The notes beneath the pieces are model-generated. The model saw nothing but the letters and a program-made list of their open reading frames with translations. It searched no databases and was not told where the DNA came from. The translations under genes were made by a program, and so were the position numbers. Positions 6,757 through 12,607 of a stretch of DNA of 12,744 nucleotides are shown piece by piece (the first letter of the stretch is position 1; every line of letters begins with the position of its first letter). The stretch is from contig DLBE01000009.1 of assembly GCA_002494205.1 (NCBI GenBank), positions 1-12,744 on the forward strand. Direction: 5' to 3'. The stretch comes from Caryophanales bacterium UBA7029 (lineage in GTDB: Bacteria; Bacillota_I; Bacilli_A; RFN20; CAG-826).

Positions 6757-6790
6757 TTATCTCGCTTTAATTAAAAGGAGCTATTCGAAA

Positions 6791-7240
6791 ATGCGTAAAT
6801 TCTTATTACCAATTATCAATTTAGTTAATCTTGTCTTAATTGTCATTGTTTGGGTTTTAAGTGCTCAAACATCTGTTATTGATGCAGGACTTAAAGACGT
6901 AGCATGTGGAAATTTCTACCAAGTAGTATGGCAAGGTAGTAGACCTAATATCTTAGGTATTGTTGGATTCTTCTTATTCATTGCTGCCGTTGTTCTTACA
7001 CTTGTTGTTTTCTTACCAATTAAAGGTCGTAAATTCTTAAACTGCCTTAATGGTTTAATGTATGTTGGAGCAGGCGTTATGTTCTTACTCTCACCATTTC
7101 CACCATATTATGCACATGGATTCGCAGAAGCTAAACTTACAGGTGCATTAATTGCAATGGCAGTTCTTGTCTTTATTGCAGGTGCATTCTCAATTGTAAT
7201 GTCATTAGTTGAATTCCTTGGCAAAAAGGAATCTAAATAA
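6791..7240 (+). CDS. Unrecognised four-helix membrane protein
   Basis: A 149-residue protein with four predicted membrane helices (about 5-23, 54-75, 83-100 and 116-140) and short loops. The longest loop (about 24-53) holds a Cys in VACGNFYQVVWQGSRPN, and a Pro/aromatic stretch SPFPPYYAHGF (101-111) lies between helices 3 and 4. The C-terminus is short and basic (KKESK). I recognise no family. It has a near-consensus promoter and a strong AAAAGGAG ribosome site, so it is probably well expressed. It is monocistronic, ending in a strong terminator. The gene opposite also encodes a membrane protein, but no functional link is established. Confidence 0.85.
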   Translation: MRKFLLPIINLVNLVLIVIVWVLSAQTSVIDAGLKDVACGNFYQVVWQGSRPNILGIVGFFLFIAAVVLTLVVFLPIKGRKFLNCLNGLMYVGAGVMFLLSPFPPYYAHGFAEAKLTGALIAMAVLVFIAGAFSIVMSLVEFLGKKESK

Positions 7241-7256
7241 TTACAAAGTAATTATG

Positions 7257-7287
7257 AAAAAGACTCTCAATCGAGAGTCTTTTTTTT
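7257..7287. terminator. Bidirectional terminator between convergent genes
   Basis: AGACTCTC-AATC-GAGAGTCT (7261-7280), extended by flanking A and T runs to about 12 bp, is followed by T7 on the plus strand and by TTTTTCAT on the minus strand. It serves the four-helix gene and, from the other side, the TSCPD gene, whose stop codon overlaps its edge. Confidence 0.9.
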
Positions 7288-7540
7288 ACTTATTTGCGTT
7301 ACTTGCTTCTCGTACGGCTCTTGCTAATTGATCTGGACAAGAAGTATTTTTGTAGCCGCATAATGTGCCTTTTAAGGTCTTTTCAATTTCGTCAACAGTT
7401 TTTCCTTCCACTAATTTAGAAATACCTTTGAGGTTACCATTACAACCACCTTCGAATACTACATTTGTAATAACATCGTTATTTATATCAAATTCAATTG
7501 AACGTGAACAAGTACCGACACAATTGTATTTATAATGCAT
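7286..7540 (-). CDS. TSCPD domain-containing small protein (TIGR03905-type)
   Basis: An 84-residue protein. It shows the hallmarks of the small stand-alone TSCPD family: YNCVGTCSRSIEF near the N-terminus, VVFEGGCNGNLKGISKLVEG in the middle, TLCGYKNTSCPDQLARAV near the end, with Cys residues conserved in GTCS, GGC, LCG and TSCPD. The domain is named for that motif and is also found near the C-terminus of some ribonucleotide reductases; the function of the small proteins is not established, and metal or thiol chemistry is a guess. I chose the ATG at 7540 because AAAGGA precedes it by eight bases and the protein then begins like family members (MHYKYN). A TTG 21 bases upstream is also in frame. 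The start overlaps the end of the ECF S-component gene by 11 bases, so translation is coupled. Confidence 0.9.
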   Translation of the reverse strand: MHYKYNCVGTCSRSIEFDINNDVITNVVFEGGCNGNLKGISKLVEGKTVDEIEKTLKGTLCGYKNTSCPDQLARAVREASNANK

Positions 7541-8114
7541 TATTTTCATCCTTTCGTACAATTTTAATTATTTTAACGATTGTTGGAGATAAAACAGAAG
7601 TAACTCCAAACTCAAATATAAAGTTCCACCCAATAACGAATAAGAACACAAATTTCATTGTTTCTACATTTGCAGCATTCAAATTAGCGATTGCTTTATT
7701 GACAACGGTAAATGATGCTAAAGCGAATAATCCTGTATTTATAATAGGAATTAATAAGGATGAAACAATAATGCCTACAGTTACGTTCTTTTTAGCGATT
7801 AATTTATAAATTAATCCTGCTACTAATCCTGCAGCAGTTGTTTTTACTAAACATGTCACAACAGTCCAGAAAGGAGCAAATGGCATGAAAAATTGTAATG
7901 TTGAAGGAGCGACAATACATAAAATACCATCAACAAAACCTAATAAGGCACCTGCTAAAGGTCCAAACATAATTGTACCGATAGCAATTGGAATCAATGC
8001 TAAATTGATGCTAATTGGACCTAAGGTAACGTAGTTGCCAATTACTTGAAGCACTATAACTAAAGCTGCTAATATCGCAACTCCTGTTATCTTTTTTACT
8101 GAATCATTTTTCAT
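7530..8114 (-). CDS. ECF transporter S component (substrate unknown)
   Basis: A 194-residue membrane protein with about six helices. S components bind a vitamin or other micronutrient and work with the shared EcfT-EcfA-EcfA' module, which is not in this window. The evidence is the typical N-terminal stretch: a hydrophobic first helix, GPISINLALIPIAIGTIMFG (32-51), then GPLAGALLGFVDGIL (51-65), and later helices at about 85-106, 112-134 and 157-180. The ligand cannot be told from sequence alone; folate-, pantothenate- and queuosine-type S components share this pattern. No riboswitch precedes the gene. It starts five bases after the CNNM gene, with an AGGA site inside that gene's end, and overlaps the TSCPD gene by 11 bases. 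The three form one operon. Confidence 0.88.
   Translation of the reverse strand: MKNDSVKKITGVAILAALVIVLQVIGNYVTLGPISINLALIPIAIGTIMFGPLAGALLGFVDGILCIVAPSTLQFFMPFAPFWTVVTCLVKTTAAGLVAGLIYKLIAKKNVTVGIIVSSLLIPIINTGLFALASFTVVNKAIANLNAANVETMKFVFLFVIGWNFIFEFGVTSVLSPTIVKIIKIVRKDENNAL
7549..7554 (-). promoter_or_regulatory. Ribosome binding site deciding the TSCPD start
   Basis: AAAGGA lies eight bases before the ATG at 7540, inside the 3' end of the ECF S-component gene. No such site precedes the upstream in-frame TTG. Confidence 0.6.
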
Positions 8115-8119
8115 AACAA

Positions 8120-9166
8120 CTAATCCTCATCATTTTCGTCTTTAATTTCTCCAACAAGCTCTTCAAGAATATCTTCCATCGTGACAATACCAACAACTTT
8201 TTCTTCGTCTTTAACAATTGCTAAGTGTTGATGGGCAGATTGAAGTTTCTTAAATAATCTAGAAATTTTATGAGTTGGCTTGCAAACGACAATATCAGTC
8301 ATAATAATTTTGCTGACATCTTTTTCGCCTTTAACAAGTAGCTCAAATAAATCTTTTTGGTGAACAACACCATAAGCTGAATCAAGTTTGCTATTTTTGG
8401 TAACAACCATTCTTGATCTATTTGTTTCAACAAACTTCTCACAAATTTGTTGAAGAGTCATATTCTTTCTAACGAAATGAACATCTTTTGCTTTAATCAT
8501 AATCTCTTCAACTTTGGTATCACCATACTCTATGGTGTTTTGAATAATATCTTCTTCAATATCATTTAAAACTCTTGCTTCGTTCATGTCTTCAACAAGC
8601 ATAGAAAATTCTTCTTCGGTATATGGAACTTCTTGCTCATCTTTAACTCTAACAAGTAATTTAATTAGTTTTTGAATTCCTGATAGAACAATTGAAATTG
8701 GCCAGAATAAATAATAGAAAAAGTAAAGTAAATAAACGTTTAACCTAGCAAAGAATTCTGGTCTTTGTTTAGCGAGTGATTTAGGGGATACTTCACCAAA
8801 AATAAGAACGACAATTGTAACCACTATAGTCGCAAGAGTTGGACCTAAATCAGTGTAGTATTTAACAAATAAGATTGTGGCAAATGCAGATGCTGCAATA
8901 TTTACAATATTGTTTCCTATTAAAATTGTGGATAAAACTCTATCGTAATGTTTATTTAATTTCATTACGAGTTTTGCAGAATTATGTTTTTTTGCGAGAT
9001 TTTCAATTCTAATTTCATTAAGCGAGGTAAATGCTGTCTCACTACATGAAAAGAAGGCCGAAAAAATAAGTAGGCCCACTAAGATTAAAATTGATACAAG
9101 AACAAAGTTTGGTGTATCTTCAAATGCTGTCGCTAATGTAATACTGGGATCAGGACTAATATTCAT
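8120..9166 (-). CDS. CNNM/CBS-domain membrane transporter, short form without CorC C-terminal domain
   Basis: A 348-residue protein of the HlyC/CorC-CNNM family, linked to Mg2+ or Co2+ transport. The CNNM (DUF21) membrane domain spans about 20-175. It contains FSCSETAFTSLNEIRIENLA (39-58), the helix with ILIGNNIVNIAAS, and GEVSPKSLA (124-132), which corresponds to the family's conserved Gly-Glu-x-x-Pro-Lys motif. A linker with the acidic helix MLVEDMNEARVLNDIEEDII leads to two CBS domains (about 218-280 and 285-340), ending HLAIVKDEEKVVGIVTMEDI and EELVGEI. Family members of about 430 residues carry a further C-terminal FAD-like domain; this one stops right after CBS2 with an acidic tail. The start ATG has no Shine-Dalgarno sequence and lies eight bases from a TACAAT box. 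First gene of an operon with the ECF S component and TSCPD genes. Confidence 0.92.
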   Translation of the reverse strand: MNISPDPSITLATAFEDTPNFVLVSILILVGLLIFSAFFSCSETAFTSLNEIRIENLAKKHNSAKLVMKLNKHYDRVLSTILIGNNIVNIAASAFATILFVKYYTDLGPTLATIVVTIVVLIFGEVSPKSLAKQRPEFFARLNVYLLYFFYYLFWPISIVLSGIQKLIKLLVRVKDEQEVPYTEEEFSMLVEDMNEARVLNDIEEDIIQNTIEYGDTKVEEIMIKAKDVHFVRKNMTLQQICEKFVETNRSRMVVTKNSKLDSAYGVVHQKDLFELLVKGEKDVSKIIMTDIVVCKPTHKISRLFKKLQSAHQHLAIVKDEEKVVGIVTMEDILEELVGEIKDENDED

Positions 9167-9174
9167 AGGGCTAT

Positions 9175-9180
9175 ATTGTA
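9175..9180 (-). promoter_or_regulatory. Candidate -10 box of the CNNM operon
   Basis: TACAAT ends eight bases before the ATG at 9166. No convincing -35 box is visible at 16-18 bases upstream, and no ribosome site follows. If used, the transcript has at most one or two leader bases. Confidence 0.4.
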
Positions 9181-9202
9181 TAAGATTTTTATTTGTTTTT
9201 GT

Positions 9203-9222
9203 AGTGATTTTTAATAATCACT
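9203..9222. repeat. Inverted repeat upstream of the CNNM operon
   Basis: AGTGATT and AATCACT are perfect 7-base arms with a six-base centre, just upstream of the expected -35 region. No T run follows on either strand, so a protein-binding site is more likely than a terminator. Confidence 0.4.
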
Positions 9223-9243
9223 AATGTAAGTGCATACACAGAA

Positions 9244-9273
9244 ATAAAAAATTGACAGTAAATCTGCCAATTT
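9244..9273 (-). terminator. Intrinsic terminator of the reverse rubrerythrin gene
   Basis: Minus-strand AAATTGGCAG-ATTTA-CTGTCAATTT (9273-9249) is a 10-bp stem with one G-U pair, followed by TTTATTTC. It lies 23 bases after the stop codon. Confidence 0.75.
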
Positions 9274-9296
9274 TCTATAGTTTTTTGATTTTTAAC

Positions 9297-9848
9297 TTAT
9301 TTGAAGTATCTCTTGAGCATTGCTTCTAAAGCAGCACCATGACGTTGTTCATCTTTTGCCATTTCATGAACAGCATCATGAATTGCGTCATAATTAAGTT
9401 CTTTTGCTTTCTTAGCAATTTCAAGTTTAGATGCACAAGCACCATTTTCACCTGCTAGCATCTTTTCAATATTTGCTTTTGTATCTTCAACAACAACTTC
9501 TCCAAGAAGTTCCGCAAATTTTGCAGCATGTTCTGCTTCTTCATGAGCGATTTGTTCAAATAACAGAGCAATTTCAGGATAGCCTTCTCTTAAAGCTTGT
9601 CTTGCCATTGCTTTGTACATGCCCACTTCAGAACATTCTCCTTTGAAATGATCTCTACATCCTTGGAGTACAAATGGATCTACATCTTTTGCAACACCAA
9701 TATCATGCTTACATGCCCATTTAAGTTCGCCTTTTGGAGCATCTTCTTTAATAGGTTCAAGCATAGAGAAATCTGCACCACAAATTGGGCAATTCTCGCC
9801 TTCTTTTACTTCGACGATTTGTCCACAAATCTTACAACGATATTTCAT
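9297..9848 (-). CDS. Reverse rubrerythrin (NADH peroxidase-type, rubredoxin domain first)
   Basis: A 183-residue oxidative-stress protein that reduces H2O2 (and O2) using electrons from NADH-linked partners, typical of anaerobic Bacillota. The N-terminal rubredoxin-like knuckle has C5-x2-C8 and C20-x2-C23. This order is the reverse of classical rubrerythrin. A linker (KHDIGVAKDVDP) leads to the four-helix di-iron domain: GECSEVGMYKAMARQ (E71, E74), REGYPEIALLFEQIAHEEAEHAAKF (residues 87-111; E103, E104, H107) and HDAVHEMAKDEQRHGAAL (E162, E167, H170). Four extra Cys residues (46, 64, 72, 138) lie outside the knuckle; C46 and C64 may be unusual. A strong GGAGG site lies eight bases before the ATG. 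It has its own promoter and terminator. It neighbours a flavodoxin-like gene that could take part in electron supply, but that is inference. Confidence 0.94.
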   Translation of the reverse strand: MKYRCKICGQIVEVKEGENCPICGADFSMLEPIKEDAPKGELKWACKHDIGVAKDVDPFVLQGCRDHFKGECSEVGMYKAMARQALREGYPEIALLFEQIAHEEAEHAAKFAELLGEVVVEDTKANIEKMLAGENGACASKLEIAKKAKELNYDAIHDAVHEMAKDEQRHGAALEAMLKRYFK

Positions 9849-9893
9849 TATTTTTCCTCCGGGGTTGAATTAACAACCATAATTGCATTACTA

Positions 9894-9922
9894 ATTATAA
9901 ATATAATTGATATAAAAGACAA
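9894..9922 (-). promoter_or_regulatory. Promoter of the reverse rubrerythrin gene
   Basis: TTGTCT (9917-9922) and a perfect TATAAT (9894-9899) are 17 bases apart, with a GGAGG ribosome site before the start. An AT-rich imperfect dyad AATTATAAATATAATT overlaps the -10 box; whether a peroxide sensor binds there cannot be told. Confidence 0.65.
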
Positions 9923-9944
9923 ACAACCATTTTAAGTCTTTTCA

Positions 9945-9959
9945 AAAAACACTGTTTTT
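9945..9959 (-). terminator. Weak candidate terminator of the flavodoxin-like gene
   Basis: AAAAAC-AGT-GTTTTT is a six-base stem rich in A-T pairs, with the T run forming part of the stem, 20 bases after the stop codon. It is weak, so read-through into the rubrerythrin gene is possible. Confidence 0.3.
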
Positions 9960-9978
9960 CCTGAAAATTTTTCAAAAA

Positions 9979-10428
9979 TTACTGGAAATTTGTTAGTTTT
10001 TCTAATTCTTTTTCGTATTTCTTTGGTTCCTTTAAGAATACGATCTTACATTCCGGAAAAAGATTTTTAATTTTGCTTTCAGCCTTCTTCCCTTCCCCGC
10101 TTCCAGAATAGAAAACAAAGCTTAATTTCTTACCTGAAAAATTAGTCTCTTTTAAGACTGAATTTATAACAGGAGGAGTTCTTCCGTTCCAAATTGGAGA
10201 GCCTATAACAATCTCATCAAATTTTGAAACATCTTTATCATAGTTAACGAGCTTTGCTTTTGCTCCAACTCCTGCTCTAAAGCCACCAGCTAAAACCATA
10301 AAGAAAAACTTTTTCGGCATTTTCTTTTTCTCGGTGACTTTTCTAATTTCATAACCTTTTAATTTAAAAGTTTTCGAAACAATATCTCCATTTCCGGTTA
10401 GTGAATAGTAGATAAATAATTTCTTCAT
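9979..10428 (-). CDS. Flavodoxin-like protein
   Basis: A 149-residue single-domain protein expected to bind FMN and carry electrons, or to act as a small FMN reductase. The N-terminal strand and loop KKLFIYYSLTGNGDIV (2-17) is the phosphate-binding loop of flavodoxins, with Gly where many have Thr. The strand FDEIVIGSPIWNGRTPPVI (70-88) is the second flavin-contact segment, and LSFVFYSGSGEGKKAESKI (102-120) is the third. The Lys-rich region 30-60 is unusual for the usually acidic flavodoxins (predicted basic protein). I chose the ATG at 10428 because a GAGGA site lies seven bases before it; an in-frame ATG eight codons upstream gives a non-conserved start. It is located between the rubrerythrin gene and a divergently transcribed LURP-one gene. 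Confidence 0.85.
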   Translation of the reverse strand: MKKLFIYYSLTGNGDIVSKTFKLKGYEIRKVTEKKKMPKKFFFMVLAGGFRAGVGAKAKLVNYDKDVSKFDEIVIGSPIWNGRTPPVINSVLKETNFSGKKLSFVFYSGSGEGKKAESKIKNLFPECKIVFLKEPKKYEKELEKLTNFQ

Positions 10429-10435
10429 ATTATTT

Positions 10436-10440
10436 TCCTC
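10436..10440 (-). promoter_or_regulatory. Ribosome binding site deciding the flavodoxin start
   Basis: GAGGA lies seven bases before the ATG at 10428; the upstream in-frame ATG at 10452 would place this site inside the coding region. Confidence 0.6.
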
Positions 10441-10456
10441 AATCTCTAACAATAAT

Positions 10457-10487
10457 TTTACATTATTAAAAGCAATTACTATATAAT
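10457..10487 (+). promoter_or_regulatory. Promoter of the LURP-one-related gene
   Basis: A perfect TATAAT (10482-10487) sits 27 bases before the start codon, with TTTACA (10457-10462) 19 bases upstream, or TTACAT at 18. GGGAG precedes the ATG by nine bases. The spacing to the -35 is longer than ideal. Confidence 0.5.
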
Positions 10488-10514
10488 AAATACAATAAAT
10501 GGGAGACGAAAATT

Positions 10515-11027
10515 ATGGATTTATTAATTAGAAACAAATGGGTCACTTTAAGAGGATCATCAGTTGTTAAAGATCTTAATGAAAAAGATGTTTATAAAGT
10601 TCAAGGTAAGTTTTGGACTTTTACAGCAAAAAAATATATTCAAACTTTAGATGGCGAAACAAAATACATTGTTCGTAATAAATTCTGGAGATTATTTACT
10701 TATAGAGCTTTTGTTTTAGATCCTAATGGAGAACGAGTTGCTCATTTAAGAAGAAAAATTTTCTCATTACACGATCGTTTCTTTATTGATTCTAAATTTG
10801 GTCAATTAGAAATAAAAGGAAATATTCTTTGCTTTGACTATCATGTCTTTTTAGAAGGAAAAGAAATTGGTCACGTTGCAAGAAGAATTTCTTTAAGAGA
10901 TAGTTTTGTTCTTCATATTGAAGATGATTGCAAAATTGATCCTATGTTTTTCTTAGCTCTTGTAATTGCAATTGATAACATCACCGATAGACGTAGACAA
11001 AACGCTAGTAATGCATTTGACGATTGA
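10515..11027 (+). CDS. LURP-one-related / YxjI-type Tubby-like fold protein
   Basis: A 170-residue soluble protein of the LURP-one-related family (the fold of Tubby C-terminal domains: a 12-stranded beta barrel around a central helix). The pattern of short repeated strands with aromatic and basic residues fits: VYKVQGKFWTFTAKKYIQ (26-43), YIVRNKFWRLFTYRAFVL (51-68), RVAHLRRKIFSLHDRFFI (74-91), then LEIKGNILCFDYHVFLEGKE (98-117). It closes with the hydrophobic central helix PMFFLALVIAIDNI (143-156). In bacteria the role is unknown; scramblase-like or lipid-binding roles are proposed for related proteins. The gene is alone on this strand, has its own promoter and ribosome site, ends with TGA followed by TAA, and is followed by a strong terminator. 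Confidence 0.9.
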   Translation: MDLLIRNKWVTLRGSSVVKDLNEKDVYKVQGKFWTFTAKKYIQTLDGETKYIVRNKFWRLFTYRAFVLDPNGERVAHLRRKIFSLHDRFFIDSKFGQLEIKGNILCFDYHVFLEGKEIGHVARRISLRDSFVLHIEDDCKIDPMFFLALVIAIDNITDRRRQNASNAFDD

Positions 11028-11043
11028 TAACTAGTTTAAAAAT

Positions 11044-11066
11044 AACACCCGTTGGGTGTTTTTTTA
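11044..11066. terminator. Bidirectional terminator between convergent genes
   Basis: AACACCC-GTT-GGGTGTT (11044-11060) with T runs on both sides (TTTTT on plus, ATTTTTAAAC on minus). It closes the LURP-one-related gene and also the TrhA-family gene, whose TAA stop sits in the plus-strand T run. Confidence 0.9.
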
Positions 11067-11726
11067 TAGTAAGAAGTAGATTCCAACAAATTGTATTATT
11101 GCTGCAACAACTACAAATATATGAAATATTGTGTGATAAATAATTTTCTTTTTCCCAATCGCGTATGTAATTGCGCCAATAGTATAAACAACTCCACCAA
11201 TTAATATAAATAAGAACATATTAAATGTATAAGTTATTCCAAATGGTAAGAAAAATAGCAACAACCAACCTTGAACAACATAAACTAAATAAGAAGATAT
11301 TTTAAGAAACTTTGAATTATTAGGAATAGCGTTTGCAAGTATTCCATAAATTGCAAATAAAAACTCCACAATCATCATAATAATGCCAATATTATGAGGA
11401 ACTATGTCTAATAGACATATTGGAAAATATGTTCCTGCGACAAATAAATAAATGTCGCAGTGATCAATTATTCTAATAATCGCTCTATATTTAGAATTAA
11501 ATCTTGATGTATGGTACAAAGTTGAAACTGCAAAGACAATCATCATTGTTAATACATAAAAATAAAATGGAGCCATCTCTAAAAAGGACAAATGATTAAC
11601 AATGTTATGAACAATAAAGAAAATTAAAACACCAAGCGAAAAAAGAAATCCTATTCCGTGAGAAATAGCATTTCCTATCTCATTTTTGAAACTATATTTT
11701 GGTAATTTGTTTATATTTAACGACAT
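11064..11726 (-). CDS. trhA: PAQR/hemolysin III family membrane protein TrhA
   Basis: A 220-residue protein with seven predicted membrane helices. The family is thought to act in membrane homeostasis; the old haemolysin name is doubtful. Family motifs are all present: NEIGNAISHGIGFLFSLG (15-32), the S-x3-H stretch STLYHTS (68-74), IDHCDIYLFVAGTYFPICL (87-105), GGVVYTIGAITYAIGKKK (177-194), and the C-terminal YHTIFHIFV. H72, D88, H198 and H202 are the likely zinc ligands, as known from PAQR structures. There is no Shine-Dalgarno sequence; the ATG lies 11 bases after the stop of the EFR1-type gene, so translation probably depends on reinitiation. It ends against a bidirectional terminator, so it is the last gene of this operon. 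Confidence 0.93.
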   Translation of the reverse strand: MSLNINKLPKYSFKNEIGNAISHGIGFLFSLGVLIFFIVHNIVNHLSFLEMAPFYFYVLTMMIVFAVSTLYHTSRFNSKYRAIIRIIDHCDIYLFVAGTYFPICLLDIVPHNIGIIMMIVEFLFAIYGILANAIPNNSKFLKISSYLVYVVQGWLLLFFLPFGITYTFNMFLFILIGGVVYTIGAITYAIGKKKIIYHTIFHIFVVVAAIIQFVGIYFLL

Positions 11727-11737
11727 TTAAACAAAGT

Positions 11738-12607
11738 TTAATTTAATTTAGATTCTGCAATTCTATTTTCAGATTCTTCAAAATAGCGTTTGTAGTTTTT
11801 CCTACAATATCTTGGATGACTTTCTTTTTCAAATTGAGCTTCTTTAAAAGTATAAGGTTTATCAACTCTCCATGAGTTAAATAAGCCAACCTTTATCGCG
11901 TGTTTAGGACAATACATAACGCATCTTTGGCACATTAAGCACTGATATCCAAATTTAAATTTGCCATTTTCTTTTAGTCTAATGTTATGAGCAGGACAAT
12001 CATTAATGCATTTCATACATTTAATGCACTCATTCTTTTTTACTTTATAAAATAAACCATTAAATCTTCCGCCCCACCATTGAATTCTTAAAACAAATGC
12101 AAACGTTCTATCAAATAAGAAACGTTTCATACGGACATCTTTGCCTTTTAAAAATAAATCTAAATCTAAAGGAAGAAGTCCTTCCATAACTGTTCTCATT
12201 TTATGAGCCATATAATCAGTGTGTCTAAAGATAAATGAATAAGGCATCAAGTAATGGAATTCATTATGTAGAACGATATTTCTTCTCTTTAAAAGAGAAG
12301 TAAGATATAAACTAGAAGCGTTGTTCCAGAATAAATGTTCTCCAGATTGCTTCATAATGACACATGGAATTTTATTGGAAACTTTCTTTATTTTCTTAAC
12401 ATATTTAATTACTGGTTTTGGGCAGTTAAATCCATAAATCGGATAAAACACAAAAAGACCATCATAACCTTCTAAAGACTTAACTTCATCTTTGATGACA
12501 TCAACTGTTTCAAGGCTATGACCACGAGCTTCAAGTTCTTGTTTTGCCTTTAAACAAACAATTTTTGTATTTCCGGTTCCGCTGAAATAAAGACCTAAAT
12601 ATTTCAT
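11738..12607 (-). CDS. EFR1-family flavodoxin-ferredoxin fusion protein
   Basis: A 289-residue soluble redox protein. The N-terminal flavodoxin-like domain (about 1-145) starts LGLYFSGTGNTKIVCLKA (4-21), with the GTGNT phosphate loop, and shows DGLFVFYPIYGFNCPKPV (49-66) as the next flavin-contact strand. The C-terminal part holds two [4Fe-4S] clusters: C194, C197, C200, C204 and C223, C226, C229, C233 (CxxCxxCxxxCP in both). This order matches the family called EFR1 ferredoxin in Bacillota. Its partners are unknown; electron transfer between flavin and low-potential ferredoxins is likely. A Lys/Arg-rich tail follows the clusters. The ATG overlaps the stop of the upstream gene (ATGA), and an AGAGG site lies 12 bases away, so it is probably translated by coupling. 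Confidence 0.92.
   Translation of the reverse strand: MKYLGLYFSGTGNTKIVCLKAKQELEARGHSLETVDVIKDEVKSLEGYDGLFVFYPIYGFNCPKPVIKYVKKIKKVSNKIPCVIMKQSGEHLFWNNASSLYLTSLLKRRNIVLHNEFHYLMPYSFIFRHTDYMAHKMRTVMEGLLPLDLDLFLKGKDVRMKRFLFDRTFAFVLRIQWWGGRFNGLFYKVKKNECIKCMKCINDCPAHNIRLKENGKFKFGYQCLMCQRCVMYCPKHAIKVGLFNSWRVDKPYTFKEAQFEKESHPRYCRKNYKRYFEESENRIAESKLN

Noticed and set aside
7498..7809. Plus-strand open frame opposite the ECF S-component gene
   Set aside because: It is antisense to a well-supported membrane-protein gene and runs across the coupled TSCPD start, with no family match.
9893..9908. PerR box at the rubrerythrin promoter
   Set aside because: The dyad AATTATAAATATAATT has arms and spacing different from the PerR consensus TTATAATNATTATAA, and such dyads arise easily in AT-rich DNA.
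9431..9935. Plus-strand open frames opposite the reverse rubrerythrin gene
   Set aside because: They are antisense to a clearly conserved gene, give low-complexity His/Leu/Gln- or Phe-rich products, and have no ribosome site.
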